From CAWDJT01 sp963828705 (GTDB taxonomy: Bacteria; Desulfobacterota; Syntrophobacteria; Syntrophobacterales; Syntrophobacteraceae), in assembly GCA_963828705.1 (NCBI GenBank), contig CAWHGA010000034.1:65918-129917 (forward strand): DNA of 64,000 bases, given 5' to 3'. Positions 1 through 9,068 of this stretch are shown here, one piece after another. The position numbers and the translations under genes are program-made. Positions within the stretch are counted from its first letter, which is position 1; the number at the start of each line of letters is the position of its first letter. The notes under the pieces are model-generated. The model did not search any database. It was not told the DNA's origin and was given only the letters and a program-made list of their open reading frames with translations.

Positions 1-1
1 G

Positions 2-496
2 GCTTTTCGAGATTTGCTGGAAATGGCTCCGCAAGCCATCGCTATAAGAAAAATGGCCGAAGAATATGGCGTGGACCTCGATCCTCCTCCTGACGGGTGC
101 ATTCGCTGCCGGCTGTGTATCCGCGTATGCAAGGAAATTGTTGGAGCAGGCGCGCTCAAAATGGAAAAGCGGCAGGACCGGAACTTCGTGGTAACCGCCG
201 AAAACTTCTGCATTGGCTGCGGTACTTGCGTCAATATCTGTCCCACCGGAGTGATTCGATTGGAAGACCTGGATGGGGTGAGAACCATATCGATTCGTGA
301 TGAGGTCATCGGACGGCACATCCTCGAGTGCTGCGAAGCGTGTGGAAAGTCATTCGCCACGCAGAGATTTATCAAACACATCGAGGAACGAACTCTTCAT
401 CATCCCGACGTCAAAGAACATCACCAGTATTGCCCGACGTGTGCCAAGCTCTTCTCCGGCCGCATCAAATCCCTATCCACGTTGAAACGCCTGTGA
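2..496 (+). CDS. Iron-sulfur (2x4Fe-4S) protein, 5'-truncated by window edge
   Basis: The reading frame is open to the first bases of the window, so the N-terminus is missing. The visible part carries two ferredoxin-like cluster motifs (CIRCRLCIRVC and CIGCGTCVNICP), followed by a cysteine-rich tail with CCEAC and CPTC pairs that could bind another metal or cluster. This arrangement resembles the electron-transfer small subunits of NAD-linked hydrogenases or dehydrogenases (HoxU/NuoG-like N-terminal modules), but the partner subunits lie outside the window, so the enzyme cannot be named. It is the last gene of its rightward operon: the next genes run leftward and end about 35 bases downstream. 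Confidence is good for an electron-carrying iron-sulfur protein and low for any specific complex. Confidence 0.75.
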   Translation, partial: AFRDLLEMAPQAIAIRKMAEEYGVDLDPPPDGCIRCRLCIRVCKEIVGAGALKMEKRQDRNFVVTAENFCIGCGTCVNICPTGVIRLEDLDGVRTISIRDEVIGRHILECCEACGKSFATQRFIKHIEERTLHHPDVKEHHQYCPTCAKLFSGRIKSLSTLKRL

Positions 497-531
497 GGAG
501 GCAAAGGCCAACAGTCACTGCAGCATGGAGT

Positions 532-930
532 CTATATCCAGTCGATTTTGACCAGATGCTCGATCTTTTTGAACTCCGGGTCGCCGGTAACGATCACAGC
601 TTGGTATTTGAGAGCGGTCGCGACTACGAAGCAATCGGCATAAGAGAGGGCATACTGAGCCTTCACCTCAGCAGCCGAAAGTACGATCTCCCAGGAAGCA
701 GGAATCCTATCCACGGCAAACGTAGAGAAATGGTCGAGGAAACGCCTGGCAAAGTCGGCTCCCATTCGCCTCATCGTGATATAGTAAATCTCCCCAAGGT
801 TGATCTCGCTCACAAAAGCCCGGATATGGCCCTTTTCCGCATCGGAGAGCAACGTCTCAACCTTCTCCGCCCCCGCTTCATCCTGAGCGAATCTCAGGAT
901 CGCATGGGAATCAAGCACCACGTTGCTCAT
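532..930 (-). CDS. PIN-domain toxin (VapC-like ribonuclease)
   Basis: A protein of about 132 residues with the PIN fold signature: an N-terminal acidic motif (VLDSHAIL), a central glutamate in EINLGEIY, a YADCFVVATA segment with a conserved Asp, and a C-terminal TGDPEF motif. PIN toxins of the VapC type are Mg-dependent endoribonucleases that cleave tRNA or rRNA. The gene overlaps the 3' end of the AbrB-type antitoxin gene just upstream, the usual organisation of a toxin-antitoxin pair. Two starts are possible, ATG at 942 or ATG at 930. An AAGGAAGG stretch sits directly against the 942 codon and about 12 bases before the 930 codon, and 930 gives the more typical PIN N-terminus. RNA target unknown. 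Confidence 0.8.
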   Translation of the reverse strand: MSNVVLDSHAILRFAQDEAGAEKVETLLSDAEKGHIRAFVSEINLGEIYYITMRRMGADFARRFLDHFSTFAVDRIPASWEIVLSAAEVKAQYALSYADCFVVATALKYQAVIVTGDPEFKKIEHLVKIDWI

Positions 931-1159
931 CGATTTCGTCATCCTTCCTTCGCTCCCGGAGCAGTTCCTCCGCCAGAGAAACGTCAGCTTTGAGCATGCC
1001 CCGCATGGACTTGATGGGATCATCTGGCAGGGCAACGATCTCAGCATGCTCGCCCACCAGTTGCAGAAGGACCTTTTTGCCAGGTCCGATTCCCAATTTC
1101 TCCCGAATCTCCTTGGGGATCACGATCTGTCCCTTCGATGAAGTTTTTACTATAGGCAT
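911..1159 (-). CDS. AbrB/MazE-type antitoxin
   Basis: An 82-residue protein whose first 45 residues form a SpoVT/AbrB swapped-hairpin DNA-binding domain (TSSKGQIVIPKEIREKLGIGPGKKV). The charged C-terminal helix (SLAEELLRERRKDDE) is the usual toxin-binding tail. It lies immediately upstream of, and overlaps, the PIN toxin gene. By analogy with VapBC systems it neutralises the toxin and represses the shared promoter, which should lie in the short AT-rich stretch just upstream (about 1160-1210). Function is inferred from domain and context. Confidence 0.82.
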   Translation of the reverse strand: MPIVKTSSKGQIVIPKEIREKLGIGPGKKVLLQLVGEHAEIVALPDDPIKSMRGMLKADVSLAEELLRERRKDDEIDEQRGA

Positions 1160-1330
1160 TGTAGTTTTACCTCCAGATTACAGATTTACTTATTGTGATG
1201 AAGTTTAACGAATTCGATGTGAGTAAGCAAGCTTCTATCTTGGTAGAGGATGTCGTTGCGGGTTATCGTGGATTGTCGGCTCGCCTGCAGGGCGTCGGCG
1301 CGCTTCCGGGCAGAGATTCCGCCCGCCTTT

Positions 1331-2731
1331 TCAGGCGGAGCGAAAGGCGTCCGGCCGGATGCCGTAGCGGCGCATGATCTGCTGCAGCGCCTGGCGTTCC
1401 AGGCCGCACATCCGAGCGGCCTGGCTCACATTGCCCTGCGTCACGGCGAGAATTTTGCCTATATAAGTGGTATGGAAACTTCTCAAGACCTCTTCCTTGG
1501 CTTCCCGATAGGCCAGATTCGGTAAGACCCCTTCCACCAGGCAGCTCTCCCTTGGCAAATTATCCTGAAACCCAATGTGTTCAGGGCGGATTTCGTGCTC
1601 GGGGGCAAACAGGATGCCGCGCAATATCACATTTTCCAACTGCCGTACGTTTCCCTCCCACGGAGCACGCAGGAAAAGGTCCATCAGTTCCATGGAGATG
1701 GTCTTCCGAGGCCGGTTTAATTTGGCGCAGTGCTTTTCCAGCAGATGATCGACCAGCAGGGGGATGTCTTCGCGCCGCTCCCTGAGGGGCGGTACCAGGA
1801 TGGGGAAGACATTGAGTCGGTAAAAGAGATCTTCGCGGAATTCGCCTTCTTTGATCTTCTTCGGGAGATCGCGGTTGGTCGACACCACCACCCGGACATC
1901 TACATGGATGGATTTGGTGTCTCCGAGGGGTTTGATCTCCTTTTCTTGAAGGACCCGAAGCAGCTTTGTCTGGATGGGCATGCTGATGTCCCCGATCTCA
2001 TCCAAAAAAATGGTGCTTCGCTGGGCCTCCTGAAAAAGTCCGATCCGGTTTTGGCTGGCATGAGTGAAGGCGCCCTTCTTGTAACCAAAGAGTTCGCTCT
2101 CGAGGATATTTTCAGGGAGTGCCGGACAGTTCACCGCCACCAACGGACGATCGCGGCGATCGCTGCAGGCATGGATGGAGCGCGCGACCAGGTCCTTACC
2201 GGTGCCCGATTCCCCGGTAATGAGAACGGTCAAATCGGTTTTGGCCACCATCTGCACGGATTCATACACCCGCTGCATTTTGGGGCTTCGTCCCACCAGG
2301 TGTTCGAAAGCGTCGCTGCTTTGAAGATTGCGCTGAAGATTCAAGTTCTCGCGCAGCAGGCGGCTTCGTTCCAGCGCTTTCTTCAGGCCCAGCACCAGGG
2401 TCTCGTGATCGAACGGCTTGGTGATGAAATCGTAGGCCCCTTTTTTGATGGCCTGCACAGCCAGTTCGATGCACGCATGGGCGGTGATCATGACCACGGT
2501 GAGCCATGGGTGCCCGCGGCGGACGTGTTCCAGAAGTTCCAGACCGTCCATGCCGGGCATCTTCATGTCGATCAGGGCCAGGTCTACGGGATTCCTGTCG
2601 AGAAGCTGCAAGGCCTCCTCGCCGGAAAGGGCGGTCATGACTTCACAATCCAGTTCAGGTTCCAGGCTGCGCTTGAGCAGTTGCAGCATGTCCCTTTCGT
2701 CATCCACCACCAAAACTGTGTCTTTCATCAT
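1331..2731 (-). CDS. Sigma-54-dependent response regulator (NtrC family)
   Basis: A 466-residue regulator with three domains. Residues 1-120 are a receiver with acidic pocket DDE and phospho-acceptor Asp55 (ALIDMKMPG). Residues of about 145-380 are an AAA+ sigma-54 activation domain with Walker A GESGTGKD and the sigma-54-contacting loop. The C-terminus is a Fis-type helix-turn-helix (GNVSQAARMCGLERQAL). The sigma-54 loop reads GAFTHA rather than the common GAFTGA, a substitution seen in some family members. The start overlaps the stop of the upstream histidine kinase by four bases (ATGA), so the two are probably translationally coupled and act as a two-component pair. Target promoters are not evident in this window. 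Confidence 0.93.
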   Translation of the reverse strand: MMKDTVLVVDDERDMLQLLKRSLEPELDCEVMTALSGEEALQLLDRNPVDLALIDMKMPGMDGLELLEHVRRGHPWLTVVMITAHACIELAVQAIKKGAYDFITKPFDHETLVLGLKKALERSRLLRENLNLQRNLQSSDAFEHLVGRSPKMQRVYESVQMVAKTDLTVLITGESGTGKDLVARSIHACSDRRDRPLVAVNCPALPENILESELFGYKKGAFTHASQNRIGLFQEAQRSTIFLDEIGDISMPIQTKLLRVLQEKEIKPLGDTKSIHVDVRVVVSTNRDLPKKIKEGEFREDLFYRLNVFPILVPPLRERREDIPLLVDHLLEKHCAKLNRPRKTISMELMDLFLRAPWEGNVRQLENVILRGILFAPEHEIRPEHIGFQDNLPRESCLVEGVLPNLAYREAKEEVLRSFHTTYIGKILAVTQGNVSQAARMCGLERQALQQIMRRYGIRPDAFRSA

Positions 2732-4243
2732 ATCGTCTCGGTAACTTCCGAAGGTACCGGCAGGATCACCTTGAAAGTCGATCCTTTCCCCGGTTCACTT
2801 TCAGCAAAGATCTCTCCGCCATGATTTTGCACAATGCCATAACTTACCGAAAGCCCCAACCCCGTCCCTTCACCGGTTTCTTTGGTGGTGAAAAAGGGAT
2901 CGAAAATCCGGGGTAAATGTTCCGGCTGAATGCCACACCCGCTATCCTCAACTCGAATGAGCACCCTCTGCCGCTCAGCGTCATATTGCGTCTGCAAATC
3001 GGATGATCCCCTTTTTGCCAATCGCCTGCTTGGCATTCATAATAAGGTTCAGGAAAACCTGTCTGATTTTTTCCGCATCCAGTATCAGCGCCGGCACCTG
3101 CGCATCGAATTCCTTCTCGATGCTTATTCCATCAAGTTCCAGATGGTGCTCTACGACATTCATGACCCCTTGGATGACATCATTGAGGTGCACAACTTCC
3201 TTCACGGTCTTGGTGCTCCGGGCGAAACTCAATAGATCACCGACAATGGTTTTGCAGGTTCGAGCGTGTTTTTCTATGGTCTTGAGATCCGCGTGCCGAG
3301 TTGTGCCCTGTTCTTCATTGCGCAGCAACAACTGAGTGTAACCCAGGATGATGCTGAGAGGATTGTTGATTTCATGCGCGACTCCGGCGGCAAGCTGACC
3401 GATGGAAGCCAGCTTGTCCGCCTGGAGGAGTTGTTTCTCCATGGCCTTCCGCTGGGATATGTCCTTGATCAGAAACTGGAAGGTGTTGACTTCCCCATCC
3501 TTTTGCTTTTCAGCGGTCCCACTGAGAAGGGCGCTGAACTGGGATTGGTCGTGGCGTTTCAATGGAATCTCCGTGTCAGAAACGTAGCCCTGTTCCCGTA
3601 AAACTTTTTCCAGACTATGCCAATTCTCGGCCCCATGAAAAAAATCCGAGAAGTGCCTTATTCCTGAAGGATCTCCAGAAGGTGGTAGCGCAAGCATCTC
3701 AATCCCGGCAGGATTCAGGTCTATAACGGTCCCGTCTGTGGCCACCACCGCGATCATGTCGCGCGACACCTCAAAGATCCTGCGGTACTTCCGCTCGGAC
3801 AAAGCCAGCTCCTGAGTGCGCTCGGCCACCAGGTTTTCCAGGTTTCGGTTCAAGAAGAGAAGCTTTTCGTGAGCCTCTTGCAGAGCCTGCTTGTCTTTCA
3901 AAATCTGCTGGTAAATCTTCCAGATACGTTCAAAAAATAGCGTTATGGAAGCCACCACCATAAACATCAGGGTGTTGATGGCCCCACTGTAGGGTTCGAG
4001 AGCATACCACCACTCATAATGGTTAGTTATTAACAACATGCGCTTGACTATGTGGCCTACGGATCGGGACATGGCAAATGCAGCCAGGCCGTACGAGAAC
4101 CAGAACAGATAGGTCCAAACCACATTATTCCGGTCCTGGCCCTTCAACCGGCTTGCCAGGCGGACACAGAGAAAGGAAAAGAAAATCATCAGACTCGATC
4201 CCAGCAAATCCGAAAGCCAGATGGGATAGAGGGGAAGGGTCAT
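2728..4243 (-). CDS. Membrane sensor histidine kinase with PAS domain (frameshifted)
   Basis: The N-terminal region has about three hydrophobic segments (residues 1-100), then a short coiled linker, a PAS domain, a HisKA dimerisation/phospho-acceptor helix (GVAHEINNPLSIILGYTQLL) and an ATPase domain. The N-box (LNLIMNAKQAI) is in one frame. The rest of the ATPase domain (VEDSGCGI, DPFFTTKETGEGTGLGLS) is in the next frame. The break is near 2998-3000, where one T too many in a TTT run (CGATTTGCAG) breaks the frame; removing it restores a continuous kinase. The start is the ATG at 4243, overlapping the stop of the upstream membrane protein by ATGA. It presumably phosphorylates the adjacent sigma-54 regulator. 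The signal sensed is unknown. Confidence 0.88.
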
Positions 4244-4707
4244 GATGTCCCTCCCTGGGATCTGGATGCCTGGTCCTGCTTCAAAAGCTGTCTCAAACCC
4301 AGGTAAAGGAAGATGATTGCGGGCAAACACAGGAGATGATCCATCTTGACCAGATAATACAATACGGCCAACCCCTTAGGTCCTTCTACGAGATGGATGC
4401 GAGCGTGCCATGTTCCCTCATCAATCGTTTGGAATAGATCATGGCGACCGTCCAGATAATGAACAACCAAGGCATCCAGGTTCCAGAGGATAAAAAAGAG
4501 AGCAGCGTATTGAACGAAACGCCAACCTGTTTCTCTGATCAGTTTCCGTTCTCGCAGCCAGTAGACCAGGATTCCCATGGAAAAGATGAAAAAGATGTGC
4601 CCGATCTGATGGCCGACGAGTCCTTCCAGACCCTTGTGGACTTGTGTGGCCAGAGCCTCTTGAGGCATTCCCAACAGAGAAGCCAGAAATCCCAGGGCAC
4701 AAACCAA
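4240..4707 (-). CDS. Membrane protein coupled to histidine kinase, unknown function
   Basis: A protein of about 155 residues with a hydrophobic, signal-like N-terminus ending near an ALAT cleavage-like site, then three further likely membrane segments (IFFIFSMGILVYWL, FVQYAALFFILWNL, LLCLPAIIFLYLGLRQLL) and several histidines. No family was recognised. It is the first gene of the three-gene kinase-regulator operon, and its stop overlaps the kinase start, so it may take part in sensing. The annotated start is a TTG with no clear ribosome site. A better N-terminus (MSLITTPKV at 4783) exists in another frame and would join if one base near 4720 were extra, which fits the frequent frameshifts in this window. 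The start is therefore uncertain. Confidence 0.6.
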   Translation of the reverse strand: MVCALGFLASLLGMPQEALATQVHKGLEGLVGHQIGHIFFIFSMGILVYWLRERKLIRETGWRFVQYAALFFILWNLDALVVHYLDGRHDLFQTIDEGTWHARIHLVEGPKGLAVLYYLVKMDHLLCLPAIIFLYLGLRQLLKQDQASRSQGGTS

Positions 4708-4850
4708 CCTGAGCCGCGACGAAACGAAGGCAGCCGATGGAGGGGAAAATGCCTTTCACCTTGGGCGTTGTAATGAGGGACATCTTTTGCACGCGCTACC
4801 TCCGGGCAGTCGGGCGCACCCGGCAGGATTTCCACGGTGAGAATTATCCG

Positions 4851-4878
4851 TTGACCCCCATGAGCCGTGGTGGGTCAA
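4851..4878. promoter_or_regulatory. Inverted repeat upstream of the kinase operon
   Basis: An interrupted palindrome with arms TTGACCCCCA and TGGTGGGTCAA around a 7-base centre. It lies in the 365-base gene-free stretch 4708-5072, upstream of the leftward kinase operon and downstream of the VTT gene. It could be an operator or a transcript hairpin. It lacks a following T-run, so a simple intrinsic terminator is less likely. Nothing else was recognised in that gap. Confidence 0.3.
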
Positions 4879-5072
4879 TCACGAATTCATGCAAAGAGGC
4901 CTCCATCGCTTCATTGCTCAGAAAGACGGACCTCATGATTGAATAAGGCCAGGAAATGCCTCGCCCTCTGCCTAATGCTCACTGTTCGCTTCATAAATAT
5001 ACTAACATTAACCCACACTGGGACCCAGCAAACGAAGATGCTTCGGAATGGTGGGCGATGTTGGTGGTCCAA

Positions 5073-5918
5073 TCAGGCAAGATGGGTCAGATCTTTTGGG
5101 GGGGGTTGTTCCGGGGATCTGATGGGACCCGGGTCTGTTAGGGAATCGGGGAGGCTGTCCGGCATGCTTCGGTTCCGCAGCTTATCATGCCACTGCCGGA
5201 AGACGGTCTCCAGTTTGTCGCGGTAGGCCATGGCCAGGAGAACAAAGGTCAACGCGCTGCCCACCAGGATGGAGAAGCTCCAATAGCGATGCAGCCGAAT
5301 GAAGTTGCCTCCCAGGGTGAGCAATACCGTGCCGAACAGCCGACCGGTGCCGCCGATGATGACAAATTCCATGATGGAGAGATGACCCAAGCCCAGGATG
5401 TAACAGAGGTAGTCCTTGGGAAATCCGGGGATGAGGAACAACAGAAAGACGAGGAAGGCACCTTTGTGGTGCAATAGGTAGTCGAACCGTGCCAGGGTAG
5501 CCGGCGACACGCATTTTTCCACGAAAGGTCGTCCCAAAGTTCTAGCCAGCACGAAAGCCACTATTGAACCCAGGGTCAGCCCCAGGGTGGAAAGGGCGAT
5601 GCCGAGGTAGGGACCATATAGATAGCCGCCCAGAAGACCGGTCAGCTCACCCGGGATGGGGGCCAAGACCACCTGCAAAGATTGAAGCACGATGAAGCCA
5701 GCAAAGCCCCAGGGGCCGAGGGAATCCAGGAAGGCAAGAAGTCGTTTCTTGCTAAGAAAAAAGCGGATGGCCCCGGTTTCGTAAAGAAGAAACGAAACGC
5801 CACACAGGACGACAATTAGTGTCAGCAGCTTGAGCCAGGCGTGATTCTTGGAATTCCCTTCGATCTCCGTAATTCCTCTCCTTTGATCATGACCGTCAGT
5901 TTGCCGCTCCAGCGCCAA
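5073..5918 (-). CDS. VTT-domain (TVP38/TMEM64, DedA-like) membrane protein
   Basis: A 281-residue integral membrane protein. After a polar N-terminus of about 28 residues come a first membrane span (LLTLIVVLCGVSFLLY) and the VTT core, with the motifs PIPGELTGLLGGYLYGP and GRPF and the long re-entrant stretch FLVFLLFLIPGFPKDYLCYILGLG. The proline/glycine-rich IPG..KD motif is typical of this family, which includes lipid scramblases and flippases such as eukaryotic TMEM41/TMEM64 relatives and, more distantly, bacterial DedA proteins. It follows the ArnC-like glycosyltransferase and hpnK in the same direction with a gap of about 116 bases, so a role in moving a lipid or lipid-linked sugar is possible but inferred. 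The polar C-terminal tail is proline-rich. Confidence 0.8.
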   Translation of the reverse strand: MALERQTDGHDQRRGITEIEGNSKNHAWLKLLTLIVVLCGVSFLLYETGAIRFFLSKKRLLAFLDSLGPWGFAGFIVLQSLQVVLAPIPGELTGLLGGYLYGPYLGIALSTLGLTLGSIVAFVLARTLGRPFVEKCVSPATLARFDYLLHHKGAFLVFLLFLIPGFPKDYLCYILGLGHLSIMEFVIIGGTGRLFGTVLLTLGGNFIRLHRYWSFSILVGSALTFVLLAMAYRDKLETVFRQWHDKLRNRSMPDSLPDSLTDPGPIRSPEQPPPKDLTHLA

Positions 5919-6034
5919 ATACGACTGCTTCTAACCCATATCGGCACGAACAGCCAACCTATTCAGAGAAAACAGGTGCCCGGTGGAAGATAAAATACGG
6001 TTGATCTGTGCGTGGAAAAAGCCAAGGACGTCTC

Positions 6035-7042
6035 TCATCGGCGCAGCACGGTTCGTACTGTGTAGATTTTCTTGTCCTGGGATTCAAAATAGATGCGCGC
6101 CAGGATTTCGCCCAGCAGGCCCACCGCCAGAAATTGGATGCCCGCCAGCATGAGAGCAGCAGCGAACAACATAAGAGGACCGTGCTCGGTGAAAATGTGC
6201 ACACCGGCAAAGATCTTACGGCAGATCAGGAAAAGAATCGTAATTCCCGAAAGCGTGGTGCAGGCAAAGAAGAGTTTTCCGAAGAAATGCAGGGGACGGG
6301 TCATGTAGCGAAGTAGAAAACCAACGGTCAGCAGGTCCAGGAGCACTCGGAAAGTCCGCGACAGGCCATAATGGGATTTGCCGTGATTGCGGCCCATGTC
6401 GCGAATCGGAATCTCGGCGATGCGGGCGCCGTTCCAGGCGGACAGGGCCGGCACAAAACGATGGAGTTCGCCGTAGAGATGGATGTCCTGCAGGATCTCG
6501 CGGCGGTAGGCTTTAAAGGTGGTGCCAAAATCATGCAGTTCCACGCCGGAGATTCTGGCCATCAGCCAGTTGGCGATGCGAGACGGCAGGGTGCGGGTCC
6601 AGAAGGCATCGGAACGCGCCACCCGCCATCCGGACACCAAATCATAGCCTTCGGCAAGCTTTTCCAGGAAACTGGGGATTTCTTCGGGGTTGTGCTGCAG
6701 ATCGCCATCCAGGGAGACAACGACATCTCCCCGAGCGTGATCGAAGCCGGCCATCAGTGCCGGGGTTTGACCATAGTTGCGGCGCAGATGGACCACCACG
6801 ACCCGCGGGTCTTCCTGGTGGAGTTCTGTCAACATCGCCGGCGTGGCATCGCTGCTGCCGTCATTGACCAGTACCAACTCCCAGCTCTCCTGGCGCTGTT
6901 CCATGTTGTCACGCACCAGTTGGTAAAGTTCCCGAAGGGTGGTGGCTTCGTTGTGAAGTGGGATGACAATGGAAACCAGGGGGCAGCCTGGCTCCCCAGC
7001 CGCTTCCTGGTCTGTTCGATGGGGCATGACCACAGGTTTCAC
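6035..7042 (-). CDS. Family 2 glycosyltransferase, ArnC/DPM1-like
   Basis: A 335-residue GT-A enzyme with the nucleotide-sugar binding start SIVIPLHNEATTL, VLVNDGSSD, the metal-binding DGDLQHNPEEI motif and the acceptor-side SHYGLSRTFRVLLDL box. Two membrane spans close the C-terminus (LFFACTTLSGITILFL and LMLFAAALMLAGIQFLAVGLLGEILAR). This architecture is that of polyprenyl-phosphate glycosyltransferases such as ArnC (undecaprenyl-phosphate 4-formamido-arabinose synthesis) and dolichol-phosphate mannose synthase. The start overlaps the end of hpnK by four bases (ATGA), placing it in the hopanoid locus. The donor sugar cannot be read from sequence. Small ArnE/ArnF-like transporters occur at 15.7-16.5 kb and an ArnT-like transferase at 30.2 kb, suggesting a matching sugar-carrier pathway. 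Confidence 0.88.
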   Translation of the reverse strand: MKPVVMPHRTDQEAAGEPGCPLVSIVIPLHNEATTLRELYQLVRDNMEQRQESWELVLVNDGSSDATPAMLTELHQEDPRVVVVHLRRNYGQTPALMAGFDHARGDVVVSLDGDLQHNPEEIPSFLEKLAEGYDLVSGWRVARSDAFWTRTLPSRIANWLMARISGVELHDFGTTFKAYRREILQDIHLYGELHRFVPALSAWNGARIAEIPIRDMGRNHGKSHYGLSRTFRVLLDLLTVGFLLRYMTRPLHFFGKLFFACTTLSGITILFLICRKIFAGVHIFTEHGPLMLFAAALMLAGIQFLAVGLLGEILARIYFESQDKKIYTVRTVLRR

Positions 7043-7932
7043 CGAGCGATTTCTCCATAATGGGTCAGAACGATTTCCTGACTTCGCAACAGGTTTCTAA
7101 AGGCTGGGGCGATCAGGATGTCTCTTTCCTGTTCCCGACTTTCCAGCAACCGCGTCGACTGCCGACGCAAATCCGCATCGCATTCCCCGGGGTGCGTCAT
7201 CAACTCATTGATGCCACTTGGGAGCCAACTAACCATCCGGCTAAGGATGGCTTCGTTCCAAATCCCTGTGATGGCGGTGCCGAAAAAATGATTCGGACTA
7301 TCAAGGCCGGCCCTCAGCAATCGACGCCTGAACTCCGAGCGAAATAGGGAAAACCCTCGGGTCTTCATGAACTGACGACAAAGGACGGAGCGTTGGCCTT
7401 TGGTAACGGGCATGAACAGACTCCAAAGCGAGGTTTCATCGAATGGGTTGCGGAGCCAGTGGATGCCGAACCTGGCGGCCACGCCAATGATGGCCTCAAG
7501 AATGCCAGGAAGGACGTGTACGTGTTTGTGGGTATCCAGATGTGTGGGCCGCACGCCGGCGTCAATGACCTTTTGAATCTGCCGTTCCAGCTCCACTTCG
7601 AGCACCTGGCGGGTGACCCGTCGCGCCAGCACGGCGCGAAACAACGAACTCGGTGTCGGCGGCAGCTTCCCCTGACCATCCACAAGGCCGGGCAGTTCTT
7701 GTGGGGACGCGACTGGCAGCAGTTCGGTGAGGACTAGGTGAACGCCGACACCCAACCCCGGCAAGTCCTTGACTGTGGCCACGGCATCCGCGAAAGCGCC
7801 GCCATTGGCCATCAAGCTGGTACTGCGGACCACGCCAGCCCGATGACAGGCGGCAATGGTGCGGTTGAGAGCATGGGTGTAGCCTAGATCATCAGCGTTG
7901 ATGATGAGATAGCGCTTGCTGTCCGCAGTCAT
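7039..7932 (-). CDS. hpnK: Hopanoid deacetylase HpnK (YdjC/ChbG family)
   Basis: A YdjC-type carbohydrate deacetylase of about 297 residues. Metal-ligand and catalytic motifs are visible: INADDLGYT near the N-terminus, GVGVHLVLTE, PTHLDTHKHVHVLPG and a late ELMTHPGECD motif. In hopanoid producers HpnK removes the acetyl group from N-acetylglucosaminyl-bacteriohopanetetrol, after HpnI and before HpnJ. Both other genes are present in this window. The start is placed at the ATG before TADSKRYLIINADD; an upstream in-frame ATG at 7968 adds 12 unconserved residues. It overlaps the following glycosyltransferase by four bases. Assignment rests on family match plus the presence of hpnI, hpnJ, hpnM and hpnN nearby. 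Confidence 0.9.
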   Translation of the reverse strand: MTADSKRYLIINADDLGYTHALNRTIAACHRAGVVRSTSLMANGGAFADAVATVKDLPGLGVGVHLVLTELLPVASPQELPGLVDGQGKLPPTPSSLFRAVLARRVTRQVLEVELERQIQKVIDAGVRPTHLDTHKHVHVLPGILEAIIGVAARFGIHWLRNPFDETSLWSLFMPVTKGQRSVLCRQFMKTRGFSLFRSEFRRRLLRAGLDSPNHFFGTAITGIWNEAILSRMVSWLPSGINELMTHPGECDADLRRQSTRLLESREQERDILIAPAFRNLLRSQEIVLTHYGEIAR

Positions 7933-8008
7933 GGCACCATCACTATTGATCGTCGTTCTCCCGCCCAATGGACTATCATCAACCTAAAGTCGTCATTCTA
8001 TTTCTTCA

Positions 8009-8031
8009 CCCTCTCCCGTCAAGGGAGAGGG
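8009..8031. repeat. CCCTCTCCC hairpin repeat in divergent intergenic region
   Basis: A perfect 9-base stem (CCCTCTCCC and GGGAGAGGG) around GTCAA, followed by GGGCC. It lies in the 334-base gap between leftward hpnK and the rightward methyltransferase gene. Very similar short hairpins are dispersed in many bacterial genomes. The gap should also hold the two divergent promoters, but no convincing -35/-10 pair was assigned. Confidence 0.5.
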
Positions 8032-8266
8032 GGCCAGGGACTTTTCGAATGAAAACGAACTAGCAAACGCCCATGCCCTTGTCAAGGCACGGAATCCACA
8101 ATCCAAAACGGATACTTGTCTGGGTTGCGGGGATATGCTATCGTGGCTCCTCTTTCAGGGGCCGCTCATTATTAGGTGATTTTTGTCTGATTCTCGAATG
8201 CTTGGCAGGGGACGGAGGCCGTATCGCGGCCTGTCACCTGGATACAAGGTACCGGTGAGGTAGTCT

Positions 8267-8957
8267 GTGGTGGATGATCCGGATTTGCATCGCCTGATGG
8301 GGCAGATTACGGCAAAATATGATGTCGAGGTAGTGCCCCTTCGGATCGACGACAAAACCTTAAAAATTCTGCAGTTCTGCGATTTCGAAAGACATATCGA
8401 TCAGCTGGTGGAATCTGGCACGGAGGGTGCCATCGAGCTGCCGTTTTGGGCTAAGATCTGGGAGGCAACATTCCTGCTGGCTCTGTTTATGGGAAGGCAG
8501 CCAGTGGTTATGGGGCAACGGATCCTGGAAATCGGTGCGGGTTTGGGCGTGGTCGGCATCTACTCGGCGCTCTGCGGGCATCATGTGACCATTACCGACC
8601 ACAATGATGATGCGCTGCTGTTCGCCCGGGCCAATGTGCTGCTCAACGGCTGTTCACAAGTGGAGGTACGAAAACTGGACTGGCGGTTTCCGGATTTGTT
8701 CGCACACTTATGATCTAATCGTCGGGTCCGAGGTGGTCTATGATCGGGCTTCGTACCCGGCGTTGGTGGAATTCTTGCGTGAGGCCCTGGCGCCTACGGG
8801 TGTGATTTTCCTCTCCAAGAACGGGCAACTCCCCACCCCAACGTTTTTCACCGAACTGACTCGCCACTTCAAATTCAAACAGACCGTTCAAAACCTTACC
8901 ACTGAGGATGGACCATTGAGGATCGACTTGTATGCCATACGCCACAAGAGTGCCTAA
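8267..8957 (+). CDS. SAM-dependent methyltransferase, METTL21-like (frameshifted)
   Basis: A class I methyltransferase of about 229 residues split by one frameshift. The first part holds the entry motif ELPFWAKIWEATFLLALF and the SAM-binding glycine motif ILEIGAGLGVVGIYSA, followed by ITDHNDDALLFARANVLLNG. The second frame continues with YDLIVGSEVVYD and ends with FKFKQTVQNL...RIDLYAIR. Removing one T near 8708 joins them as FAHYDLIVGSEVVYD, matching the family (nicotinamide-N-methyltransferase-like/METTL21, often protein lysine methyltransferases). It starts with GTG at 8267. It sits between hpnK and the tolC-like gene, but a hopanoid-related substrate is only a guess. Confidence 0.8.
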
Positions 8958-9068
8958 TACCGCTTGGTCATGGAAACCGGTGCCTTTCTTCCCATCCGAG
9001 TGGGCAGGCAGGTATCATCTGCTTGTTTTGGCAGCGGACTTTGCTCCTTTGGTTAGGGAGGTGATGAG

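Noticed and set aside
1730..2824. 364-residue plus-strand ORF opposite the sigma-54 regulator
   Set aside because: Antisense shadow of a clear NtrC-family gene; no domain.
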